NCBI GenBank assembly: GCA_022829145.1
Contig: CM040748.1
Location: forward strand, 3,793,501-3,857,500
DNA length: 64,000 bases
Source: Albula goreensis
Lineage: Eukaryota > Chordata > Actinopteri > Albuliformes > Albulidae
Direction: 5' to 3'
Shown here: in pieces, positions 50,211 to 62,040 of the stretch
Layout of the letters: each line of letters starts with the position of its first letter
Numbering within the stretch: the first letter of the stretch is position 1
Program-made: the position numbers and the translations under genes
Notes under the pieces: model-generated
Told to the model about the DNA's origin: nothing
Seen by the model: only the letters and a program-made list of their open reading frames with translations
The model's database searches: none

Positions 50211-52222
50211 CTTGACAGAGGATTGCAATATGTTTGAGGTTGTAATTTACAATGCACTGTTTGAAGATAAGGATATTAATTGAAGCAGAACAAGTCATGC
50301 TTTTAAATACATCAGAGGATTGTGAACACAATGACAAATTAGACTAAACAATTTACGGAGACCGTGTGGTATATGGTTCTTCAAAATTATTTTGAGCTTG
50401 CAAGCACACTGAAGAATTCTCACGTTAATTCCGACAAGATACTGTAGGAGTATGTTTGCACTATGAAGAGGAGAGAGGAAACTCCAGTGTAAATGAGGAA
50501 ATACAGTACCTGGGATAATTGTAAATGTAGAAACTAACAGAAATGGCATCTGACAGCTGTGTATTCAGGTTCGCACCTAATGTGTATTCAGAAAAGGCAA
50601 AGAAAGGCAAGTGACAACATATTACCCCTCAACCTGTGAGGAAACGAAACTAACATGAACAATGACCACGAGCAACATGCCTTGTGGTACCATATGATTG
50701 AAAGCGATGAGACAAACCAAAACAAAACAAAAAAAAAAAAACAATGTATTTGTTGATACTTTGTTTTGTCTGTCTGCGCAGAGTTGGTGATTGATTGCGC
50801 ACGCAGAGGTGGCAGTCAACGCAGAGAAGATAGCAATCCTATTGTTTGCATTTCCAATACTGTCAAAGGCAAAAAAAAGGCTTTATCGGGCGAACAGGTG
50901 TAGAGTGCTTTATCCCACTGTTAGTTTGAGAGAGGATGAGACAGGAGATCACACACACAGACACTGGGCCCCAGGGCTACTGCTCTGCAGAGCAGGATTT
51001 GTGCCTGCTCTACATCACCTTCTCTCCCCATCTCTCCTCCATCTGCACTCTCTGAGAAAGGAACAGACTGAAAAAAATAACCCACGTCAGGCTTCCCCGT
51101 CCCAGCAGGCTCCCACAAATACATGGGGCTGCCATAACAGAATGAGATTATTTGCAGCACGTCAAAAAAAATAAATAAATAAATAAGAAATTTTAAAAAT
51201 AACAGAAATAGTGCCATGAGTGATGAGAATCCTGGTTACCAAAGCTTCCCACTCTTATGGAGGCTCGCTATCTTGATCAGAAAACTGGAGACCTAAGAAA
51301 AAAACTTTCAATACAAGACCTGGCACATACCAATTCCATTTGGAGGATAGTTTGTGGCAATTATTTAAACCATAGATAGGCTTGGGAAATATTCTCTGTG
51401 TGGATGAATCCTCTGGCATAGAAAAGGATAGTGATGTAATTATAAATGTAATTATGTAATTAAAAAAATAAAGCAGACCTGGTGATGGTCGTCCTCTCGC
51501 TTTCAGCACATCCAGTCTGCAGCTAAAGGACGTAAACTGGCAATGGTTTGGCATCCTTTCACATCAATGCCTAAATTTGCATTTTAGTTTTTTAGCAGAT
51601 GATGCTAATTCAGAGACTTGCAGAAAGTGTATAAGATCCTCAACAGGTGCGAAATCATTGAAACTGTACGTTGAAAAAAAACAACCATGCAGTAAAATAC
51701 AATAATAGCCACAGTAAATTGGCATTGTGATAATGACTACCAAATCTTAGCAGTTGTCCCCCAGTTACCCAGGTATTTTTTGTTTGTTTTTGCTTCCTCT
51801 GTCACTGCAAGCTGCAAGCAACATTTTGAACTACATCCCAAATCTATGGTATGATGGCCTTTGAGGTAAGAGGGTCTCTGCTCAACCAATGTGTGTAATC
51901 AGCAGAAAAGTGGAACACTTCTCCACCAAACGCGCCCTTCCTACCAAAGGGTGTTTCCACACAAACCAAGCTTTGCAGACTGCTAAGCAGAGGCTCGGCA
52001 CATGATACAGTCACACTGTCAGCCATCAGCGCCTCAGTACAGCCTAATTCTGTCAGCCAAACAAACTGAAGCCCTTCTCTGATGTGAAGGCAAGGGCGGC
52101 TCGAGCTCCGCATCGCTCGGCTCACGCGTTTCTAACGTTCACGTTTGATTTCAGCTGGATTCGTGTGTTAGCGATAGCATTGCCCTCTCTGGACTCTCTC
52201 TATCTTCAGGTGCATTGAGCCT

Positions 52223-52252
52223 ATGATGATGTTGATGATGATGATGATGATG
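52223..52252. repeat. (GAT)n microsatellite
   Basis: About ten GAT/TGA repeats with one GTT interruption. Confidence 0.9.
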
Positions 52253-55200
52253 AACAAAATGGCTTCCATAAATTAACATCAATAATGTGCTATAGTCTGT
52301 GGTCAAACATATGAGTCAAAGTGGAGTTTGTTATAACAAAAGTTCGGCTGAAGTATTTTCAGACAACCCCTCATTCAAATACCTCTATCCGTCCAATCCT
52401 GTTTTCTCCACAGGTATTAAACTGCCACATACCTCATCTCCCATCACGCACACTGCTTCCTTCCCCTCCCCATCTCCACATTCATGCCTACTTCCTTTCC
52501 TTTACATTTCTCTTTCTCTTCTAGTGGTCTGGTGGGGGTTCACCTCACTCAGAATCGAGGCATGATGTTGCCCCTTGGACACCAAGCCCAAGATCAAATA
52601 TCTGTCAGGATATGCAACTTGCCACATCACAATAAACTCCTTCTAAACTAATTCAATGTCATCTGAAAATTCATTCCACTGAAATGTTACTTATTGTATT
52701 GGCATCCCTGTTTTTAATACCCCTGGTAAATGTAATGGCATTGAGCCCACAGTTTAATAAGACTGAGAACAAATCTGAAGGTGTCTTGGACCATTCATCC
52801 ATGTGGAACATTTCTAAATCTTTGACATATGTCTGTCTGCAAATCTCTGAGCACTAATCAGAATATTAATTTATATATGCAATGGTTTAAGACAGAGACG
52901 TCCCAAACTAAACTCTAACCGAAACATTACCATCTTAGTTTAAGCAGATTACATATATTAAAAACACAAGTCTGGATGTGGAATACTTTTTCCCTGGAAA
53001 AAAAAACACTTGTTTAGTGTTTTCTTCACAGGATGGTAGGCTCTGTAATGATTTGATGTTCATATGTGCAGATTACACCCTTGATTTAGTACTTAAATTT
53101 GAATGATGATCACAGTAGGCAGTTTGATTCAGTATGTATGATAATTTCTGAAGTAAATGTCATGTAGTTTACCTGATTGGATCTTGTTTGCTGTTTCCGT
53201 GATACATTTTTTCCACTTCAATAAATTCACCTCTAAGAATGATCATATTAATAACACAACATAGAATATTGGACTAAATATCTAAATATAATGTCACAGT
53301 TAATTTAAAAATAACTCTGTGTTTGTCTGAAGACAAGGCATGCACACTGTTCTCCATGTTTATTATTTCTTGATATTTTCTGGCAGTGGTGCTCTGTTAA
53401 TTATACATTTAGAAAATATGCCAATGTTGTATATATCCCACATAATTTGAATAGATTTTCCTCTAGCTCCTCTCTAAAATAATACACTCAGAAGCAGAGA
53501 ATTTCATCTTCACGTTTTGATTACCTCGGTCCATTGTACCAGCAATGGTTACATGGTACAGCGTACATGGTGGATATATAATACACTTTGAACAACAGCA
53601 TATGAATTCAAAAATATAATTCTCATAGACGGTTTCCATTGGTTGTTCTTGACTGCACATTATAGTACACTGAAAAGAAGAATAATGATTTACAGTAATC
53701 GTTGGGTCACTTTCGGTCTCATGTAAAGATAATCACCACACAGATAATTCTCCAAACACAGAGATATGTTACATGTTGCTTTTTAAGAATTATAAATAAG
53801 TATTCCCTATAAAACAAAAGTACCTATTTACACTACTATGAACCTGTCCTGTTTTGTGCTATTGCTTCTTTAGTATAAGTATACCCCCAAAAGTAGGCTT
53901 CTTTGCACTGCTGTTCTTCTGGAGGGAAATATAAATAAATATTATGTAAATAGGCTGTTTTTGAATTTAAAAAAGAAAACCGATGAGTCAAAATATGTGA
54001 GTGTAAATTACAGTCTGTGACAGTCACTATCTGCATTCACTGTCTTTATGTACGAACTGTAGCATGTCAGTCGACATCAATGGAAACCTCGGCAGGGAAC
54101 AGAACGTGTCGCTCAAATATTCCCACTTTAGAAATATTTCTATTTATCAGTGCTGGCTCTTGAATTTGGAAGCAAGAGGCTGCGCGACAGCCAGCTTAGC
54201 GTAGTCTCCCCATCTCTCGAACTGTCAGGAAGTCACAGTGTCAGAAATTTTATTTAAAATTCAGCTGATATTAATATATCACCTCACTGCTGTGAGCTAA
54301 AAATGCATTTGACAAGGTAATTAATGTAATTGATGAAAGTATGAAGAATAAAAAAACAAACAGTTGAAAACTGTAGATGGCGTTGTAATACAGTGGCTGA
54401 GGGCAATAAAAATACGGTGCACCACAGAAACAGAGGGGATTATGGGATGTCAAACATATAACATGGAGGGGTGATGTTTGTGGATCATGTTTAAAATTGG
54501 GTAAAAGCAATAACTACAGATGGACTTACAGTACATTTCTGTAAAATATAAGGGACAGTGCACAGCGAGGTGTAGAGTTTTACCAAATTAACGTGTACCA
54601 TGAGGTGGAACATGCTATGTATTCCCTCCACAGAGTGTGCTTATTACTTTAAACATTGATTTTTATTTGTGTAAAAAACACACCACAAAAAATGAAAACA
54701 TTAGCAGTACCAATGTGTGGAGCGTGATGAGCTCGTTACATAACATCCTCTGGAGTGCTTAGATGTTGCAGGGAGAAAATAATTAGATTAAGTCGGGATC
54801 TTCTTCACTCAGAAAAACAATGACACACCCCATCTTCAGACACCTTCACACAAAGTGTCTGACTCCCACCCGCGCTTAAGCAGGTGAGACCTGGGTGCAT
54901 GGAGAGTAAACTAATCACCAGGGGCCGACATTAATGCAGAAAACGAAGAGCTGCATAACTCAGGTCAGGATTTGGCACTTTGTGCTGAGAAAGTCATCCC
55001 CCAGTGGGAAGAGGAGCAGCCCAAGTAGGGGGGAATTCCTGCATAAAACTCCATACCAGATGTCAACCGTCTTCATGAGGCAAACTTTCCTTAAAATGAC
55101 AAAAAAAAAAAACTGAAGCCAATAGCAACTGAAACACCTTATCCTTGAGTGCTGTAGACACTTAAAGAAACTCCTTTCATTAAGAGACCAACATGAAATG

Positions 55201-55873
55201 CATTGAAATAAACTACAGCTACAGGACCTAGCACCTAAACATACTGAGCTCATTGAGAGTTGTAGTTCGATATTAATTAGTGTGTTTTTTTCATGTTATG
55301 TTGATCAACTGATTCCATAATGAAAGGATTTTCTTCACAAAAAAATTCAAAGAACAACACTCAGAAATGTTTTTCAATACTTTAATGATTGTCTTTAATT
55401 TGATAAAGTTTGTGTCTCCTTGGAAATTATGTCTTTTGGAATAGATATCTGTTCCAGGATGTGAGTGATGCAATTGTCTAATTCACGGAGTGTACTCCGA
55501 TGGTGCACTGGGAAGGCAGAGAACCACAGGGGTTTTTCCAAAAGGGTTGTCCTTAGTAGGCGGACTCCAAAACATGTAAACTTGTAGGGAGCTAAACAGC
55601 TCTTCAGCTGTGTTCAAATAAATACATGAATAAATTATGTACCAGACAAACCTGCCATGTGTCCAGTTTTCAATGACTTTGATGTATGCTTTTTTTTTGT
55701 TCAGCTGTCTTTAATTTCGCTCCTGCTCTCCTGAGGTGTTTCTACTCTGTTTATATCTCAATCTTTGACCTTCGTAGTTTTCATAGGAATGTCACGGATT
55801 ACTGACACTGTGTAACATTCCTACACTGAACTGATTACATGATGCAACGTCATAGCATTATTTAGTTGCCAAA

Positions 55874-55890
55874 CAGCGCCCTCTAGTGGC
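55874..55890 (-). promoter_or_regulatory. CTCF-binding-site-like motif
   Basis: The minus strand reads GCCACTAGAGGGCGCTG, which fits the vertebrate CTCF core (CCASYAGRKGGCRS) at every position. It has a retained CpG in AT-rich surroundings. It is the best CTCF match I saw; binding is not shown. Confidence 0.55.
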
Positions 55891-57411
55891 TACATGAGGA
55901 CAATAACTTCCGAAAGTGATAATCATGGACTGTCTGGTTGCGATTTTGTGAAGGCATTACCTCACAAGATTGTTTGGTCCTTAGCTTCAGATGTAATTTT
56001 TTTTTAAAGGTTCTGCAGTATTTGTCACCTGCAATGATAACGCTGCAATGCTGAACCTACTCAGAATGCTAAGCGTTCATTCTTGGCAAAGAATACAGTT
56101 TGTGCAAGACAGAGAGATAGAGAGGAGAGGTAGGAAGAGGATGGGTATCATCATTCAGGAAGCTACTTTACTGCACCAATGTAGCAAACAATTTTTGCAT
56201 TCACAATTCCTGTAGATTTTGCAGGAAAGATGCATGAAGATGTGTGTGAGGGGTAAAAAAAAAAATGAAAGTGCAAAAAAGACACACTGTCTATTGAGAT
56301 TTATTCATTGTATTAGCCGTGTACTATTCGATTTTAGGGTCCCCCAGGCGTCCCTCTGCTGCTTGTGTGAAAAACGTATGCATATTTAACAAAGTGGTAC
56401 GCCAGCTCTTCAGTTAGAGCAGCTACTCCTCCATCCTGACAGTTCCTACACTAACCAGGGCAGCTGGGTGCTTGATTGAGTTAACTGCAGGCGGTAAAAT
56501 CATGTATGTGCCATGCAAATATAAATATTTTTTGTATTGCTTAATTTTCCATTTTCCTACAGACTAGGTTGTGTCCAACTTGTAGGTAAATTAGCTTAGA
56601 AGTTTTATGGAAAGGCATTGATTTCTATACATATAAGTATATTAATGTGAGTTTTTTTTATTATATGAGTTACTAGACAGATATATAGATTGATCTTCCA
56701 ACTGACATTAAAATGAAAAACAGCACATCTTAAATGTAATGAATTATGAGATTAAATCATAAATAAACCTGGAATAAGTTAGGTGTGAGCACAGGGAATC
56801 TTAATGTAGCTTGAGTGATAATCTTTATTTCATTTTATGTTTAAAACTGAACTGATATTTATGATTTTATTCTCGGCAACCTTTATTGGAGATCAGGTCA
56901 CTGTGATTTGAATTTAAAATGTGTTTTTCTATAAATTCCTCCCAAATACAGCATCCACTGGAACACGTAATCTTTCATTTTAAATACCGGTTCAGAAGCA
57001 TATGGGTCTGCGCAGTTTGTTTTTTTTTCCTCTGGCTTTATGTATGGGAAAATTGTTTCACTCTTTTCATATTTTTGTAATTTTTCACTTTTGCAATACT
57101 CGCCTTAAAATGCAGAGCCAGAGAAATATGACCATAAAGCAGACTTAAATCTGCATGTTTTAATTTAATGTGGCGAGCCGCGCCTGAAGCAGAGGCCTGG
57201 CCCTTAATGGGCGTATGAACCCCTATAACACTAATCCATCTGAGGACGATGGCGTTTTCATGGGCTGCACCGCTTCTATGTATTTGTTTATGCCAGAGCT
57301 GCGTATGCGGCAGGTACTTAAAAACACTGAAGTAAACAAGCGTTGCTTTAGCAGGAGGGTAGGGTTTAGTATTCAGAGCACCACAAATTGTTTCACAGAA
57401 GGACTCTTTGA

Positions 57412-57471
57412 AGGTGAAGTCCAGAGCTTGAGGTTTTTGGAGTATTTTTTAACAAGCTCTGAACTTCACCT
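57412..57471 (-). repeat. Hairpin with 19-bp arms and 22-base loop
   Basis: AGGTGAAGTCCAGAGCTTG (57412-57430) and CAAGCTCTGAACTTCACCT (57453-57471) are reverse complements except at one position. In a plus-strand RNA that position is a C-A mismatch, but in a minus-strand RNA it is a G-U pair, so the minus-strand transcript would pair along all 19 positions. The stem is short for a microRNA precursor, and no longer arms are visible. It may be a local inverted duplication. Confidence 0.5.
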
Positions 57472-59321
57472 CCCATAAGCCCCTCTGCAAAAACACATTG
57501 TCACTTGCTGCATAATGAATGCGAACAGCAGCCAACTTCCTGCTCCAAAAATGAATCATTTTCTTGTTATTCTGAACTGTGTGTTTATGAATGTGTGGTG
57601 TTGAATTCTAGTGTGCGCTGAAAGTAGGGCATTCAAGGACTTCAGCTGCCACAAAGAGTCTTGCTTACATTTCAGTAATGAAAGAAACGAAATGATCAGC
57701 GTTTTCTCCTGCTTGGACATGCACAGCTAAGTGCGCTGCGGCATAGAGGTAAAATAGACCTTTACATTACATCATGCATTTCAAGCATCAATGCAACGAA
57801 AACTTTATGATTGATCAAAGGTGTGATAAACCTCTCCCAGCGCTATGGGTTTAGTTGTATTTCAAAAAGCGAAAATCCAGCAAATACCAGTTCCACTCAG
57901 CTGTCAAACACGCAGCAAGATATGCTCCTACCTCTTGTGAGAGTTCCTGCCTAAACGTCTAAATTAAGGCACATGTTCCAACAACAGGTGGAGTGTTAGT
58001 TAAAAAAAAAAAAAAAAGCAATTGATTAAAAGATCCTCTGTGATTATGGATGGACACTGGCTTACAGTTATGGGGGAGGGTGATGAAGGTATTCGATCAA
58101 ATGTGACAAGCTGCAGTAAACAGAGAGTCAGAAATGAAATGTCGTCCTTCATATCTATGGTCTTGCTGCATTGTCACATTTTGTGAATGCAGTGGAGAGT
58201 GGCTCTCTGTTCATTACAGCACAGGCGTTTGAGGGACCATTTGAGAGCAGCACTATGTAATTTAACTCAATGTTTTATTGTGGTGACCTTTAAGGCTGAA
58301 TTTCAGTTATTATAAATTTGAAATGAAGTACCAGCATAGTGTTGTTGCAATGGAATAATTCATTTGGATATTTAAAATTCATAAAATATGATTTATTTTT
58401 AATGGATTTGTTTTATGTTGGTTGTGGCACTGGTAATATAAACAACAAAAGCTTTGTTTCATTTGCATTCACACTAATCTAAAAACCAGATATTATTTTT
58501 TGCAAAACATAATGATAGGATCCACGTCCGTAGATAAATCCATCCATGCAACTACACTGTACAGTCCATTGATTCACAATATACATGAGAAAAGCTGTGT
58601 TCTCAGGAATAGTATCTATTCCCTTGCCTATTTTTCTAATCAATTGTATTTCTAGTGTATCATAACATGAACTCTAACAGTGTAAAAGCTTTAAAATATT
58701 CAGATGTCTTGATGAATATCATGAAATATGGCTCTGCTTGAGCTAAACTCCGGACTTCAGTGTACCCTGTGGATATGTGAGAGGAATGCTTACCAGGGTT
58801 TCAGCTGACTGCCTATGTCATTTAGTGTGTTTGTAGAATTGCGGAAAGGAGACGGAGCACAGCCGACCAAATGTAAAGCATAACCAGCTCTTCCAGTACT
58901 CAGACGAATGTGGTGAGACTTGTCCGACAAGCATACGTGATGAAAGCTTCCGGTGATAATATTTTAGCCGTAGAGGGCTGCGTTCACTCATGTAGTTGGC
59001 GCCAAGCTACGAATGTGAGCTCGGTGCTATCAAAACCATTGCGGTTAATCACTTTTGTTGTGTTGTTTTTGGTGCTGTTGATCAAACGGTTGTGCCTATA
59101 TTTTGGCTGCAATAAAGTTTCTAAACACATATGGAGCTTTCCCTTAAAAAGCGTTTTCATAAATCGAAAACAGCATTTAATGTACCCAATTAATGACATC
59201 ATCTCGTATTCTCAGTGTATTATCCAATTCATCTGACTTATTTGCTCAAAAATAATTATCGCTAACGTTCATAGACAGTTCTTGATAATTAATTAACAGT
59301 GCCACTTATTTCACCGCTCAC
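57472..59321. other. Spacer downstream of the candidate exon (its putative first intron)
   Basis: If the minus-strand exon at 59322-59571 is real, this is the beginning of its first intron. I see no second exon with a good acceptor. An A tract lies at 58002-58017. The plus-strand frame at 58910-59236 starts at GTG and resembles no known family; the region retains some CpGs and may be regulatory. Confidence 0.4.
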
Positions 59322-59571
59322 CAACAAACTTGTGAGCTAAATCCTCAGTAGATATGAGACCCTGCAGTAAATCCGGCCAGGAGTGGACTAAGTTAGCCAG
59401 TATGTGAAAGTATGTGTAACTGTTCTTTTTGGCGCTGTTCTTTAGAAGTTCGAGTGGCAGAAGTCCCTCAGTGGCACCGGGGAGCCGGTGGGTAAAACCA
59501 ATTAGCAGTGTCTCCTCGGTGCTGACACTCGGGAAAGCGTGTAAAACTCTCCCTGTATTATTCATCGTCAT
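59322..59571 (-). CDS. Candidate first coding exon of an unidentified gene
   Basis: On the minus strand an ATG (with a second ATG two codons on) opens an 83-codon frame that stays open up to TTTGTTG, immediately followed by the consensus splice donor GTGAGC (59316-59321). The split codon gives a phase 1 intron, and an in-frame stop follows soon inside the intron. The peptide begins MTMNNTGRVLHAFPS, has normal-looking mixed composition, and contains LLPLELLKNSAKK followed by ILANLVHSWPDLLQGL. That part recalls the amphipathic 'LLPRELF...LV..WP' segment near the N-terminus of LRRC14/PRAME-type proteins, but the resemblance is weak and from memory. No signal peptide or membrane segment is evident. 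The start lies about 30-250 bases downstream of the only dense CpG island, as expected for a promoter-proximal exon. The gene would run toward lower coordinates. I did not find exon 2, so the call rests on frame, donor and promoter context. Confidence 0.5.
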
Positions 59572-59599
59572 TCTCTGACCGAATCCTGCTTTTCAGAGG

Positions 59600-59835
59600 G
59601 AGAAAGGGAGCAAATGGGAGAGGCACAGCGTCTATCAGCGCATCGTCAGCGCGGAGCTGTCACCGCTCTCCTGACGGGAACTCCCCCCTGAGCCGCGCGC
59701 GATCGGCTCAATCAGCGGCGCGCAGCCGGCCCTTTTGTGGCTCTTCCGCCGGTGACCTCGCAAATCACCGGGGCCGTGTCGAGGCCCGGCTCCTCGGCGG
59801 CAGGCGCTCACGCTGAGCAGATGTGATTAAATCTG
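59600..59835. promoter_or_regulatory. CpG island, probable promoter of the minus-strand gene
   Basis: I count about 25 CpG dinucleotides in 59641-59820, roughly one per seven bases, with high GC, while the surrounding DNA is AT-rich and CpG-poor. It includes GAGCCGCGCGCGATCGGCTC and AATCAGCGGCGCGCAGCCGG. The candidate exon begins about 30 bases beyond its lower edge on the minus strand. No TATA box is obvious, typical for CpG-island promoters. The G-rich segment at 59980-60035 on the other side could be part of a divergent promoter. Confidence 0.65.
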
Positions 59836-60521
59836 GAGGAGGGGGAAGAAAAGGCCTCAAAGCGAGATGAAAGACTGCGAGGAAAATGACAGGGGACCCC
59901 GCGGAGGATCTGTTTCTGTCACACAGAGCAGGTGGCAAGGTTTCAACATCTGCCGTTCCTCCTGTGGAGCCTCACCGCTGGGTCGCGCTCGGGGGTGGGA
60001 CGAGGGGAAGGGCGGGGGAAGTGGAGGGGGAGATTGCTGGTCTGGGAGTTGTGTAGGCAGGAACAATGATTGAAGAATATCTTAGACAGATTACAGAGCC
60101 TTGTTATTATTAAATTTGAGGTAATGTCATATGGAGTCATACCATCTGAATAATCTGTTGATTTCAGCATTACTTACTGATTCCGTTGAACCAATTCTCC
60201 ATATGAAAATTGTCATTCTGGTTAGTCAAAAAATAGAAAATTCATCATGTAAGCGCTTGCATTACCTGGACTAGTTTTTGGGTGGTAAAATGTAATAGAA
60301 CCACAAAAACAACAACAATCGTAATAATAATATATACTTTTATTACGTTGATCAACATGTGGATGAAAGCTTGATTAATATCAACCTGTTTAGTACTCTT
60401 AAAATACACTGACAGTTTTAGACACCTTTACTCTCAGCAGCTTCTTCTACCATCGTGTGTACCAGCTGTGCCCGTAAGAAACCGGAGGCAGCTGTGCTGT
60501 TTATAAATAGTTGAAAACAAT

Positions 60522-60537
60522 GGTGCCCTCTAACGGT
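60522..60537 (-). promoter_or_regulatory. Weak CTCF-like motif
   Basis: The minus strand reads ACCGTTAGAGGGCACC, matching the AGAGGGCAC core but with one departure in the left half. Confidence 0.25.
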
Positions 60538-60783
60538 CATTTGTCAGAACACAGCTTACTGTGAAAGATTGCACTTCCGAAATGTACCAGGAGGTGACAG
60601 CAGCTGTTAAGCAATTTTTCACAGTTGGGCCTGTTATGAAGGCAGAGACAAAACAAAACAAAAAATACTTCAAGAAGGTATTTATATATATTCAGATTAT
60701 ATTCATTCCTGTGGGAACAACTCTGCAGTCACTCAACTTATTTTAGTTTACTTGAACAAAAAGATTTAACTTTTAAAATACCC

Positions 60784-60803
60784 AAAGGTCCATTTGGACC
60801 TTT
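60784..60803. repeat. 20-base palindrome, two 9-base arms around TT
   Basis: AAAGGTCCATTTGGACCTTT is a perfect inverted repeat of AAAGGTCCA with a two-base centre. AGGTCC is close to nuclear-receptor half-sites, but it may equally be the centre of a degraded element. Confidence 0.5.
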
Positions 60804-61886
60804 ATTTACATATACATTCTGATTGAGTGTGGATTGAGAACAGTACGGTTATTAAAATGTTGCTATTATCATCATTACAAAATATTTGTAAAATTATCTT
60901 GTAAAAATTGTCTGACAAATTCAGTGTATGATGTGATTCAGTTTGTTTTATCATCAACCCCTCGCTGGCACAGCATATTTTCATTAAGGTTACATATGGA
61001 ATATTATGTTAACATTATGGCAAGTTATATCAATTTTATGTTGCCTATGAGTGGTACAAAGAAAAAAGGTTTGAATGAAAAGCAATATATATATTTATTT
61101 AGCAAGCAAATTAATAGGAAAGAGAGAAGACAACGCAACAGCAAAAGCACAGAACATAATAATAATTGCTTGCCATCCCAACGGGGCATACTAATACACA
61201 TTTAGCAAACCTTCATCAAATACTTGGAAAAAAATGGTAGCTGAAGTCCATATGAATTAATAATAGAAGTTCAAATTGGTACTCATTTGAGCTCTTTTTA
61301 CTTTGTCTTTTCTGTAGTGTTCTGTGTTGTAAAATGCTCCCATTAAACCCAAGACATATAACTGGCATGTGTGCTGCACTAGGAGGTCCCTGGATAATTA
61401 TCACAATGTCAGAGGCAGATCTCTTAATGAATGACCTAACATGACCTCACAGTTTCCCTCGCAAACTTTCCCTCAGGTCCATTCCTGTGCCCTGATCTCT
61501 TAGTGTGTGAATGAGAATGGGAGCATGGGAGAATCTGAGGACATAAGGAAGCAGAATGAAAAAGAGACATCAGACATGCAGTGCAATGGAGCATAAGGGG
61601 AAATGGGTTGAGCTGCAAGTGGAAACGAACACTTATATCGCGTGCTTGAGAGGTAAATATGTAAAATGTACTTTACTTAAAAAGCTCAGTTTATAGAAGG
61701 AGCCAGTCTTGGTTGTTTTTCCTTTCCAGAATCTGTTCACTCAACCTATATTGTTTTAGTAGCTTCAAGATTGCCTGCTTTTGTTATAACTTCTGTAGAA
61801 ACCAAAGATAAATATTTTGCTCTCAGAGATGTTATTACAGCCATTCACGCATGTAAGAGAGTGCAGGAGACAGTGGTAGGAGGATT

Positions 61887-62040
61887 GTCAGGGTGAATTC
61901 AACACTAACTGCATGACTACAGTTTTGAGCATAAACAATACATTGAAAAGGACCACAGATGAATACAGTAATTGTCCCTTTTATTAAACTGTTTGTGCTA
62001 AGAGCTATACTCAGGCAGTTAGTTTTGAATTCACCCTGAC
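61887..62040. mobile_element. Foldback element of 154 bp (MITE-like hairpin)
   Basis: The outer arms GTCAGGGTGAATTCAACACT... (61887 on) and the reverse complement of ...TTTTGAATTCACCCTGAC (ending 62040) agree at about 26 of the outermost 28 bases. Weaker complementarity (about 18 of 24) continues inward and reaches nearly to the centre, so almost the whole segment folds on itself. It is too small to code. No clear target duplication beyond TT is visible, so the superfamily is unassigned. Alternatively it could be a long hairpin RNA. Confidence 0.65.

Larger units (their letters stand above)
50211..57411. other. Mostly unique noncoding DNA
   Basis: No supported exon. Contents noted: an A tract near 50730-50741, an AAAT tract at about 51168-51186, a (GAT)n tract at 52223-52252, a possible decayed coding relic at 54900-55270 (see findings), a CTCF-like site at 55874-55890, and a complex CpG-retaining block at about 57150-57330 that could be a conserved noncoding element. 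Confidence 0.45.
59836..61886. other. Unassigned DNA upstream of the CpG island
   Basis: A short plus-strand frame opens at 59867 in GC-rich DNA and could belong to a divergent transcript, but nothing further supports it. A weak CTCF-like motif sits at 60522-60537 and a palindrome at 60784-60803. The remainder is AT-rich with no supported exon. Confidence 0.4.

Noticed and set aside
58910..59236. 108-codon plus-strand frame and an opposing 72-codon frame
   Set aside because: The plus frame begins at GTG, and the two frames overlap on opposite strands; no domain. The region may be intronic to the candidate minus-strand gene.
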